Assembly (NCBI GenBank): GCA_965195225.1
Contig: CBDAFL010000153.1
Location: 1-11,133, forward strand
DNA: 11,133 nt
Direction of reading: 5' to 3'
DNA from: JAHIKV01 sp965195225
GTDB lineage: Bacteria > Planctomycetota > Planctomycetia > Pirellulales > Thermoguttaceae
The position numbers and the translations under genes were made by a program. The notes under the pieces were generated by a model. That model was not told the origin of the DNA. It saw only the letters and a program-made list of their open reading frames with translations, and made no database searches. Shown in pieces: positions 1 through 6,509 of the stretch (its first letter is position 1; each line of letters begins with the position of its first letter).

Positions 1-248
1 GTTGAAAAATAGGGACTTACGTCAACGGTTGTGATGATCATCATTTCAGATTTTTATGAAAATTGTTGAACTGGCATGACAAGCTCCGTTGTGGCAAGTG
101 TTTTTCTGCTATCGTTGCTAGCGGATGCATAATCCTGTAAACGCCTGGGCTAGAGAAAATCGTGAATGCAAGATCAGCAAGACAAGATCAACAAGATGTA
201 TGTAACGGCAAGGCGTTTACGTCTGGAGCAAAGGGCCTCCTCTCTATT
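1..248. other. AT-rich gene-free left edge
   Basis: I see no supported gene on either strand here, and the base composition is visibly more AT-rich than the coding part of the window. Three small structures can be seen. There is a perfect 12-bp palindrome TGATGATCATCA at 32-43. A tandem duplication of a 14-bp unit (CAAGATCARCAAGA) lies at 169-196. A perfect 10-bp inverted repeat pairs GTAAACGCCT (137-146) with AGGCGTTTAC (211-220). None of them matches a regulatory site I can name. The stretch may be the upstream region of a gene outside the window, or the former target region of the adjacent IS200-type element. Confidence 0.5.
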
Positions 249-283
249 CCCTTTTTTCTTCAGCCCTCGTTAGGGGGCGAAAT
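249..283 (+). repeat. Left inverted end, hairpin-bearing
   Basis: This copy contains the possible stem-loop CCCT-CGTT-AGGG (264-275), followed by GGCGAAATG. It aligns along about 35 positions with the reverse complement of 741-776, with a one-base gap and a few substitutions concentrated in the hairpin. Changes cluster in the stem and loop, while the GGGGGCGAAAT side is identical, which suggests the latter is a recognition sequence. It lies 13 bp beyond the transposase stop codon. Confidence 0.6.
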
Positions 284-295
284 GTCGGAATCGGT

Positions 296-742
296 TTAGT
301 CTTCATCGCCAACGGTTCTTTCCAACAGGGCCGACAGCTTGCCCTTGCCGTGATGAATCTCCTGGTTGTCGATGTAGCGAGATACCTTCTCTAATTCATC
401 TTTCCGCAACGTTAAGACACCGTATCCTTCTTGCCACTTCAACTTGAAATTGGGTTTGATCTCTTCATTTACGCGATGGGCCGTCGCACCTTTCACTTGG
501 CCGATATATTCACTGACTTTTACCGTCGGCGGCAAGCGGACCAGGAGATGCACGTGATCGGGCATGGCGTTGTGGCGAATCGGCCAGCCGCCCCGGATAT
601 TCGCTTCCTCATTGATGATCTTCAACAACTGGGACCGGTAATCGCGGTGAATCAGCGCGATACGCGAATGGGTCGACCACGCGAAGTGGTAATACAATTG
701 GTGAAAAGAGTGTCCCACGGCGGCGATCTCCCTTGAATTCAT
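296..742 (-). CDS. tnpA: IS200/IS605-family HUH transposase (Y1_Tnp, TnpA)
   Basis: This 148-aa protein is predicted to be a single-strand transposase that nicks and rejoins DNA ends through a 5'-phosphotyrosine link. The HUH metal-binding motif is visible as PDHVHLL (His63, His65). The probable nucleophile is Tyr123 in the C-terminal helix motif SRYIDNQEIHH. Preceding it is WQEGYG (103-108), typical of the IS200-like branch. Length matches full-length TnpA (about 145-155 aa), so it looks intact. The frame stays open upstream to 895, but the ATG at 742 is chosen because a G-rich SD lies 5-6 bases before it, because the protein then starts where the family starts, and because the upstream part reads back through the element end into the next gene. 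No tnpB accompanies it. A REP-associated transposase (RAYT) is the alternative subclass, suggested by the inverted flanking hairpins. Confidence 0.9.
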   Translation of the reverse strand: MNSREIAAVGHSFHQLYYHFAWSTHSRIALIHRDYRSQLLKIINEEANIRGGWPIRHNAMPDHVHLLVRLPPTVKVSEYIGQVKGATAHRVNEEIKPNFKLKWQEGYGVLTLRKDELEKVSRYIDNQEIHHGKGKLSALLERTVGDED

Positions 743-776
743 TTCGCCCCCTAAAGGGGACTGGAAGAAAAAGGGG
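741..776 (-). repeat. Right inverted end overlapping the tnpA ribosome binding site
   Basis: Read on the minus strand, this copy holds a CCCC-TTTA-GGGG stem-loop (759-748), then GCGAAATG, where ATG is the transposase start codon (742-740). The G-run therefore serves both as the right half of the hairpin and as the only Shine-Dalgarno-like sequence for tnpA. It mirrors the left end at 249-283. Confidence 0.6.
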
Positions 777-795
777 CTGTTATGTCGGTTTCCGT

Positions 796-2190
796 CTAAC
801 TTTCTTCCGGGGGCGAAAAATCCTTCGGCGGGCCGCCGATCGCCTGATCGAGCCAGCGACGCTCGCGGCGCATCGACCGCCAGGCAACGACCCATACGAC
901 AATCATCGCCGCGATGAACAGCCCGCCAACAATGACGTTGGCGCGGGTCTGGTCGGTGGGCTTAAGCGGAGGACGCCAAACCAACGAGCGGCCGATCAAC
1001 AGCGGAGACAACTGGAGGCGGGTCTTCGACTCGCCCGGAGAGAGGGCCTCGTCGGACTGTCTCCGAATGGGATAACTCCAAGTCTTGAAAAAGAAGCCGG
1101 CCACCAATACGCTTTCGCCGTAGCGGGGGATATTCCCATGGGGCATTCCCTCGGGTAACTCCCGGACGCAAAACGTCAGCGGGTTGCGCTGCGAGTCGCC
1201 GGTGACCAGCATAAGCTGATAGTAATGGTCGACGCCGTATTGGGCGACGATTTCCGGCTCGTCGACGAAGACTTTCTCGACAAGCTGTGCCGTGCCGCGC
1301 AGGGCCACCAATCGCCCCAATTGGCTCTTCGGATCGTTGAACAGTGGGACGACGGAATAGAGTTCTTGCCCTTTGCGATTGGTCCATCGCCATTTTGCGG
1401 GGATTTCCGGTAGATTGGCCTCCGCCTGGCGGAGCAGTTGGCCCGGTTTTGTCCGACCGACCGCGGCGAGCATTTCGTAGAAGGCAGCGCGGTCCTTTTC
1501 GGTAAGAGGCTCTTGGTTCTCCACGGTGTCGAGCAACCCGGCGTCCATACCCAGCCGTCCCAGGAGATTGTTTGGATACCAGGCCAATCGAGGCGCGACG
1601 AAGACCGGCGTGCCACCGGCACTGCTGGACAAGCCAGCAGTGGCACCCGCAGGCTTCGCAAGTTTTAGGAACACGCCCTGCGCGCCGCAGGAGGCGTTCG
1701 GCTTTGCGCCCCGTTGCCACCGCTTGGGCACGTTTTCGGTGTAAACGATTACGGGGTTTTCGAGCGCGTCGAGTTTCAGCCGGCAGCGGTAGTATTTTTT
1801 CAGTTCATAGCGTTCGGCGGCCTCGGGCGGGGGATTGAACGGTCTGACATCCGTAACGCGGCCGCGCAACCTGAAGATCAAGCCGCGATAATCCTTTGGC
1901 CGTTGGATCGCCGTTTCCAGCAGATCGCCGTCCATTGCCCAACTGTCCAGATCGACGGGCGGAAAAATCCTTAGCCGGAACATTATCCGCAGCAGCGTTT
2001 CCCGCTCGTGCTGGGTCATCGGCCCGCCGTCGGCGAGCCGGTCGAAGTAGGCGTCCTCCACGCCCAGCGCGCGGAATTGTTCCCGCGGATCGGAGAATTC
2101 CTTGGCGCCGGCCGGCGAAGCAACACAAACCGCAAAGAACATCGCCAATACGAAACACAGATAATGTTCAGCCTTCATCGATTGTTTCAT
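796..2190 (-). CDS. Exported, C-terminally membrane-anchored protein with duplicated GFFFK-type domain
   Basis: The product has 464 aa from the ATG at 2190, or 460 aa from the in-frame ATG at 2178; neither start has a convincing SD. I do not recognise a named family. An N-terminal signal peptide (hydrophobic 11-28, AGA before Lys30) and one transmembrane helix near 419-437 followed by Arg-rich residues suggest a periplasmic body anchored to the inner membrane. Two beta-rich copies of one domain can be aligned. Copy one spans about 99-207 (FRLRG, KKYYRCRL, GVFLK, VAPRLAWYP). Copy two spans about 288-408 (VALRG, DHYYQLML, CVRELPEG, VAGFFFK, SPLLIGRSLVW). The layout resembles an OB-fold barrel, but this is inference. 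It overlaps the upstream gene by 11-23 bp, so the two are almost certainly co-transcribed and translationally coupled. Residues 181-194 come from an inserted repeat. Confidence 0.8.
   Translation of the reverse strand: MKQSMKAEHYLCFVLAMFFAVCVASPAGAKEFSDPREQFRALGVEDAYFDRLADGGPMTQHERETLLRIMFRLRIFPPVDLDSWAMDGDLLETAIQRPKDYRGLIFRLRGRVTDVRPFNPPPEAAERYELKKYYRCRLKLDALENPVIVYTENVPKRWQRGAKPNASCGAQGVFLKLAKPAGATAGLSSSAGGTPVFVAPRLAWYPNNLLGRLGMDAGLLDTVENQEPLTEKDRAAFYEMLAAVGRTKPGQLLRQAEANLPEIPAKWRWTNRKGQELYSVVPLFNDPKSQLGRLVALRGTAQLVEKVFVDEPEIVAQYGVDHYYQLMLVTGDSQRNPLTFCVRELPEGMPHGNIPRYGESVLVAGFFFKTWSYPIRRQSDEALSPGESKTRLQLSPLLIGRSLVWRPPLKPTDQTRANVIVGGLFIAAMIVVWVVAWRSMRRERRWLDQAIGGPPKDFSPPEES
1618..1646. repeat. 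Dispersed hairpin repeat inserted inside a coding sequence
   Basis: The 9-bp arms CACTGCTGG (1620-1628) and CCAGCAGTG (1634-1642) surround the loop ACAAG, with GGCAC-type flanks on both sides. It is translated in the minus-strand gene as the low-complexity stretch AGATAGLSSSAGGT (residues 181-194), between the FLK strand and the APRLAWYP strand of the first domain copy. I recall near-identical hairpins scattered in planctomycete genomes; that is memory, not a search. The reading frame is preserved. Confidence 0.6.
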
Positions 2191-3148
2191 TCCGTTGATC
2201 TATTTCTTTCAGCAGGTCGAAGTTCGGCGGCCGATCGGACAAAGCGTGGTGCGACGGCTTCGTGCGCATGTAAACATACCACGCCGTCAGCAACGCCAGC
2301 AGAGCGGCGGCAACGACGGCCAGGATTAGCTTTCGGCCGTCCACCGCCGGTTCCTTGACTATCGCAAACCGTTTTTGCCATTGGAGGGTTTTGGCCAAAA
2401 TTGTTGGAGCGGTCCGCAGCGAGTCTTTCGCCCGATAAGCGCAACGTTTGAAAAAGAAGCCGGTAATCTCCACCTCTTCGGAAACATCCATGCCAACGGT
2501 AAAACCCTTCGGCAATCGCAAGCAATATGCGATCATGGGCGAGGACGGTATGATCTTCGGATAGAGCACGACCTCGAAATAATGCCGGATATCGTATTTG
2601 TTTTCCGGCAATTCAACCCGGTGTACTCGACGGACCACGCCGGAGATCGTCACCAGCCGGCCGCGATAGTGCGCCGGCTGGCGGAACAATTGGGCGTATG
2701 TAACCCTCCCCTCCGACGCCTTGCGGAGTTTTCGCTCGTCGGTCTTATTCAGCACGTCGAGCAAATTCAGCGAACATTCGCGATCGGCCAGAGAAAAAAA
2801 CGTGTTGTCTTTGACGGAATCGAGCAACGCCGGATCGACGCCGGGAAAATAACCTTTCTGCCGATTGGCATCCTCCTCTTTGGAATCCGGCTGGCCGATG
2901 ACAAAACTGTCTAGCGTCAAGTCATCTTGTGGAACCGTGTGCAAACGGTTGTCGATGCCGCCGGCGGGGGCGTCTTGCGATGTGTCCGCCAGGCTGTCGA
3001 GCAAACGCCGGGCGCCCGGCTGCCTCACCCCTTCGCTTAGAATGAAAGCGACCCCCAATAGCAGGATCAATGCAATCAGCCAGCGGCGTCCCGTCGAACT
3101 TGGACTTTCTCGGCGTTTGGAGGTTTGACGAAAGTCGAGCACGGCCAT
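2168..3148 (-). CDS. Two-TM membrane protein with one GFFFK-type domain, paralogue of its neighbour
   Basis: The product has 326 aa from the ATG at 3148. The frame continues to a TTG at 3217 and contains an ATG at 3193, but a perfect TATAAT on this strand (3197-3192) would put transcription start downstream of both, so 3148 is preferred. There is no strong SD. Helix one (about 23-38) follows a basic N-terminus and helix two (about 273-294) precedes a short basic tail, predicting N-in/C-in with a periplasmic body. Residues 158-257 match the neighbour's second domain: RGRLVTISG, a Tyr-containing strand (IRHYFEVVLY), CLRLPKG, EITGFFFKRCAY, ILAKTLQW. Only one domain copy is present. It is first in a two-gene operon and its TGA lies inside the start of the next gene. 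Function is unknown; an envelope partner of the neighbouring protein is the simplest guess. Confidence 0.8.
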   Translation of the reverse strand: MAVLDFRQTSKRRESPSSTGRRWLIALILLLGVAFILSEGVRQPGARRLLDSLADTSQDAPAGGIDNRLHTVPQDDLTLDSFVIGQPDSKEEDANRQKGYFPGVDPALLDSVKDNTFFSLADRECSLNLLDVLNKTDERKLRKASEGRVTYAQLFRQPAHYRGRLVTISGVVRRVHRVELPENKYDIRHYFEVVLYPKIIPSSPMIAYCLRLPKGFTVGMDVSEEVEITGFFFKRCAYRAKDSLRTAPTILAKTLQWQKRFAIVKEPAVDGRKLILAVVAAALLALLTAWYVYMRTKPSHHALSDRPPNFDLLKEIDQRNETIDEG

Positions 3149-3191
3149 GTACTTTCGGATTTCAGGAGATGACGAGGAGCGGCGCCATTGC

Positions 3192-3197
3192 ATTATA
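3192..3197 (-). promoter_or_regulatory. Candidate -10 box (TATAAT) for the GFFFK gene pair
   Basis: The minus strand reads CATACTATAATG here, an exact sigma70-type -10 hexamer about 44 bp upstream of the chosen ATG at 3148. No good -35 sits at 16-18 bp: TTGCCG is only 14 bp away and TGCTTG at 17 bp is a poor match. The assignment therefore rests on the -10 and its position in the divergent intergenic region. Confidence 0.35.
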
Positions 3198-3280
3198 GTA
3201 TGTTGTCCGGGCGGCAAGCATGAATTACACTACCATAGCGGTTCTCGGGACGCGGCGCAGTGGTCCGACGCATATTAATG

Positions 3281-3340
3281 TGTAGGATGGATTTCCTAAT
3301 CCGTCCACCAAGCGGGACGGATTGGGAAATTCGCCCTACA
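3281..3340. repeat. 60-bp hairpin repeat with TGTAGG ends
   Basis: Arms of 26 bp (3281-3306 and 3315-3340) are separated by the 8-bp loop ACCAAGCG. Each arm begins TGTAGG when read inward, and 22 of 26 positions pair. Three of the four exceptions would be G-U pairs in RNA transcribed from the plus strand. It lies 34 bp before the start codon at 3375, so it would be part of the leader if transcription starts upstream. It has the form of a small non-autonomous hairpin element, related by its ends to the repeat at 7578-7719. Confidence 0.65.
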
Positions 3341-3374
3341 ATTTGCCGAAAACCACCACTAACAGGGGTTTTAG

Positions 3375-6300
3375 ATGTTACGCTGGCATGGGATGACGCG
3401 GTTTCTGGCCGGATTCATCGCCATCGGTTGTCTGGGGCTGATTAGCACGCCGCTTCCAGCGGGTGACAATACCCAGGCCTTTCTCGATGGTTTGCGCCAG
3501 CGGGAACTCCACGACATTGCGCTCGATTTGTTGAAATCACTGCGCGACAGCCCGAAAACCGACAAGGATTTCCGGGAGACGCTCGACTATCAGTTCGGTG
3601 TTACGCTGATCGGCGGCGCTCGACAGTTGCCGTTGGAGGAGCGGGAGAAGCAGCTCGACGAAGCCCGCGAATACCTCGGAAAATTCCTCGCCGACCACCC
3701 CCAACATCCGTTGGCCGATAGCGCGATCCGGAACCTCGCGGACCTGAAGATCGAGCGTGGAGAGGCGCTGGTCGAGGAGTCCCGGCGGCCGGGTAAAACG
3801 CCGGCCGAGAAACGGCGGTGGTTGGAACGGGCACGAGCAATGTTCCGAGAGGCGCAACAATCGCTCATAGAGATCGACGCTAGACTGGCCAAGAAAAAAC
3901 AACGCTTCGACAAAATCGACCGGAACGACGCCAGACTGGTCAAGCAGCGCGACCAACTGATGGCCGAGATGATGCTGACTCGCTTCGCCTTGGCGAAGAC
4001 GTACTACGACCTTTCCCAAACCTACGAGCCGGGCGGCAGGGAGAACAAGACTTTGCTCCGCGAGGCGCGGGCCAAGTTCTCTCATTACTTCTGGAAGTAC
4101 AATCGATGGTTGGGCGGCTATTCTTTCCGTCTTGAACAGGCCCGCTGCTGTAGGGAATTGGGCGAATACGACAGGGCCAGCGAGATACTCGGCGCCTTGG
4201 TCGCACCCGCCCCGGACGACGATGAAGGATTTCGTCAGATACGCGCGGCGGCAACGAAGATGGCCATCGAGATTGATTTGCTGCCGGAAGTAAAGAAATA
4301 CAAAGAGGCCTGGGAGATTTTCGAGGAATGGGAGAAGAGCCTTCGGTGGCCGAGAAGGGCGAACGACGCGGCCCCGGAGATCAGATACCTGGGCGGCGAG
4401 GCCGCTTTGAAGCTTGCCCGAGGACTCGGCGAAAACGATCCGCAACAGGCAAGACTCCGCGGCATGTATCGAAAACGCGCCAAGGAACTGCTTTCGCTCT
4501 CCGCGCGGTATCCGGGCGAGTATCAGCTCAAGGCCAGATTAAAGTTGACCGATCCGCTGCTGGCCGCCGAACAGGTGCAAATCGAGACGCCGAAGAACTA
4601 CGCGGAAGCCCGCGACCGCGCAAACCTCGCCTGGAGCCAATCGTGGCAGCCGGGTCTGAAACCGAAGCAAGTCGAGCGGATGCGGGCCGAGGCGCTCGTA
4701 TGCTTGCGGTTTGCCCTCGCCCATCCGTCCGGGGAGGCGAAGATCGATGAGTTGAACACCATCCGCTATCGTCTGGCATATCTGGATTGGATTATCGGGG
4801 AGTATTACGACGCAGCGGTTTTAGGCGAGTTTCTCGCTAAGCGGTATACGGACCGGCCGGAGGGGCTGCAAGGGGCAAAGATCGTCTTGGCCGCCTACAC
4901 CGCGCTGTTGCAAGACCTGCCGCCGGGCGCGGACCGTCGGTTCGGAACAGGGCGAATCGCGGACATTGCCCGATTTGCCGCCGAACATTGGCCAAAAGAT
5001 ACACTGGCCGACGACGCCCGGTTGACGCTGATACGTATTGCGGTGGCAGACAACGCCCCGCAAAAGGCGCTGGATTTTCTTCAACGCATATCCGTCGATT
5101 CACCCCGTCGCGGCAACGCCGAACTGCTCGCCGGCCAGGCGCTGTGGAGGGCATATCTCAAAGCCGCCAGGCTACCCAAACAGCAACAACCCACCACGGC
5201 CAAAATGGCCGAGATGATCTCCAATGCCCGGCAAATGCTGACCGACGGGGTCGAACGGCTGCGGAAGGGCGTCGACGCCGGCCGAAAGGTCTCCTATCCG
5301 CTGGTGGCAGGGACGTTCTCGCTGGCGCAAATCTGCCTGGAGGAGAACCAGGGCAAAAAGGCCGTCGGGTGGCTCGACGATCCGAAAATCGGCGCCCATA
5401 CCCTCGCCAAGACGGATAGCAAGGTAGTCGACCGTGGAAACTTCCGCGTGAATACCTTCAAGGCGGTGTTGCGGGCATACGTGGCCACCGAGCAGTTGCA
5501 GAAGGCCGAGCTGGCCATGGACGCCCTGGAAAAAGCCGCGCCGGCTGAAAACCTCACCCAAGTTTATATCACACTAGGCCGGCTACTCGAAAAATCGTTG
5601 AACCGGCTGCAAGCCGAAGGCAACCGGGCGGAAGCGAAAAAGGTGGCGCGTGGATTCGAGTTGTTTCTTACCCGCATCGCCAACCGTCCCGCCAATCAGA
5701 TCACATTCAACGCGCTCTATTGGGTGGCGGAGACATTCGTGGGGCTTGGAAACAGTTTGGCCCCGGACGAGGGCAAATTGCCGCCGGAGGCCAAAAAATA
5801 CTATCAGAAAGCCGCCCTGGCTTACGGCCGCATCGTCGATATCTGCCGCGAGGATAAGGAGTTCGCCCCGCGCGAGGGAATGGTCGAGGGCATCCAGATT
5901 CGCTTGGCCCGCTGCCTCCGCCGCTTGGGAAAGTACAACGACGCCATGAACCTGCTCGTGGAAATCCTGGCGGTCCGCATCAACTTAATCGACGCGCAGC
6001 GCGAGGCCGCCTACACATACCAGGACTGGGGCCGGGAAAAACCCGGCTACTACCTGCTGGCAATCCGCGGGGGGCGAAAAGCCAAGCAAAAGGATGGAGA
6101 GATCGTATACTTGGTTTGGGGGTGGGGTGGGATCGCCGGAAAAGTACAATTCAGCAAACCGCACCAGGACATCTTCAACGAGGCCCGATACAATCTGGCG
6201 ATATGCCGCCTGAAATACGCATTGAGCCTGTCCGGTGGGAAAAAAACCAAGCAGTTGCGGCGGGCGGAACAAGACATCCTCCTGATTCAGAGGCTCCGGC

Positions 6301-6434
6301 CTGAAATGGGTGGAAAGAAGTGGTACAATCAATACGATACGCTGTTGAAAAAGATTCAAGGGTTGCTCGGCATTGAAAAGGACCAGCGCGGACTGGAAGC
6401 GTCCGAGAAAAGAATGTCGGCAGCCTTGAAATAG
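3375..6434 (+). CDS. Large exported TPR-repeat protein
   Basis: This 1019-aa protein is probably exported and built almost entirely from helical repeats. The signal peptide has a basic start, a hydrophobic core at about 9-24 and a likely cut after Ala29 (PLPA|GD). ATG 3375 is chosen over the in-frame ATG at 3393 because AGGGG (3364-3368) sits 6 bases before it. TPR-like segments with small residues and aromatics at repeat positions recur through the length, for example around 47-75, 95-130, 250-280 (CCRELGEYDRASEIL) and in the C-terminal third (RCLRRLGKYNDAMNLLVEI). Residues 145-210 are highly charged and may form a coiled coil. A distinctive VYLVWGWGGIAGKVQF segment lies near 905-925. No enzyme motif is seen. 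TPR arrays bind proteins, so a periplasmic scaffold role is likely. It is followed after 75 bp by a second TPR gene. No named orthologue is recognised. Confidence 0.85.
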   Translation: MLRWHGMTRFLAGFIAIGCLGLISTPLPAGDNTQAFLDGLRQRELHDIALDLLKSLRDSPKTDKDFRETLDYQFGVTLIGGARQLPLEEREKQLDEAREYLGKFLADHPQHPLADSAIRNLADLKIERGEALVEESRRPGKTPAEKRRWLERARAMFREAQQSLIEIDARLAKKKQRFDKIDRNDARLVKQRDQLMAEMMLTRFALAKTYYDLSQTYEPGGRENKTLLREARAKFSHYFWKYNRWLGGYSFRLEQARCCRELGEYDRASEILGALVAPAPDDDEGFRQIRAAATKMAIEIDLLPEVKKYKEAWEIFEEWEKSLRWPRRANDAAPEIRYLGGEAALKLARGLGENDPQQARLRGMYRKRAKELLSLSARYPGEYQLKARLKLTDPLLAAEQVQIETPKNYAEARDRANLAWSQSWQPGLKPKQVERMRAEALVCLRFALAHPSGEAKIDELNTIRYRLAYLDWIIGEYYDAAVLGEFLAKRYTDRPEGLQGAKIVLAAYTALLQDLPPGADRRFGTGRIADIARFAAEHWPKDTLADDARLTLIRIAVADNAPQKALDFLQRISVDSPRRGNAELLAGQALWRAYLKAARLPKQQQPTTAKMAEMISNARQMLTDGVERLRKGVDAGRKVSYPLVAGTFSLAQICLEENQGKKAVGWLDDPKIGAHTLAKTDSKVVDRGNFRVNTFKAVLRAYVATEQLQKAELAMDALEKAAPAENLTQVYITLGRLLEKSLNRLQAEGNRAEAKKVARGFELFLTRIANRPANQITFNALYWVAETFVGLGNSLAPDEGKLPPEAKKYYQKAALAYGRIVDICREDKEFAPREGMVEGIQIRLARCLRRLGKYNDAMNLLVEILAVRINLIDAQREAAYTYQDWGREKPGYYLLAIRGGRKAKQKDGEIVYLVWGWGGIAGKVQFSKPHQDIFNEARYNLAICRLKYALSLSGGKKTKQLRRAEQDILLIQRLRPEMGGKKWYNQYDTLLKKIQGLLGIEKDQRGLEASEKRMSAALK

Positions 6435-6440
6435 TATTGC

Positions 6441-6475
6441 GCAGGGTGGGGTAAGCGACCGGCGGCACACCCAAA
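6441..6475. repeat. Degenerate copy of the AGGGTGGG-type repeat
   Basis: The start of this 75-bp spacer reads CAGGGTGGGGTAAGCGACCG. That resembles TAGGGTGGGTCCAGCAGACCG at 7580-7600. A short GGGTG/CACCC pairing (6444-6448 with 6468-6472) remains. It appears to be a partial, decayed copy lying between the two TPR genes, and it need not interrupt their co-transcription. Confidence 0.35.
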
Positions 6476-6509
6476 CGCGACGGCGGAACACGAAGCAGAG
6501 GAGAAAATC

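Larger units (their letters stand above)
249..776 (-). mobile_element. IS200-type single-gene element with inverted hairpin ends
   Basis: The transposase gene at 296-742 is bracketed by two similar sequences in inverted orientation, 249-283 and 741-776. Both end on the gene side with TTAGGGGGCGAAAT (TTTAGGGGGCGAAAT in the right copy) and begin with a C-run, a T-run and CTTC. The whole unit is about 530 bp, the size expected for a TnpA-only IS200-like element or a REP-associated tyrosine transposase unit. Elements of this kind move as single strands, recognise subterminal hairpins and make no target-site duplication, so the outer edges given are only the limits of visible similarity. It lies just 20 bp beyond the stop codon of the neighbouring gene (796-2190), a harmless insertion site. 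Confidence 0.65.

Noticed and set aside
73..90. Possible sigma54 promoter (TGGCATGACAAGCT)
   Set aside because: The distance between the GG and GC elements is two bases too short, and no gene follows in the right direction.
249..776. Target-site duplication around the transposase element
   Set aside because: No direct repeat is evident at the edges, and this transposase class does not make one.
3148..3217. TTG or ATG starts upstream of 3148 for the 326-aa gene
   Set aside because: Both lie before or within the TATAAT -10 candidate on that strand, and the added residues have no membrane or domain feature.
3537..4445. Open frame of 302 codons on the minus strand
   Set aside because: It lies wholly inside the 1019-aa TPR gene, has no SD or recognisable motif, and is a shadow frame.
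6112..6132. G-rich run that could form a G-quadruplex
   Set aside because: Only three runs of three or more G are present close together, and the sequence is explained by coding for VWGWGG.
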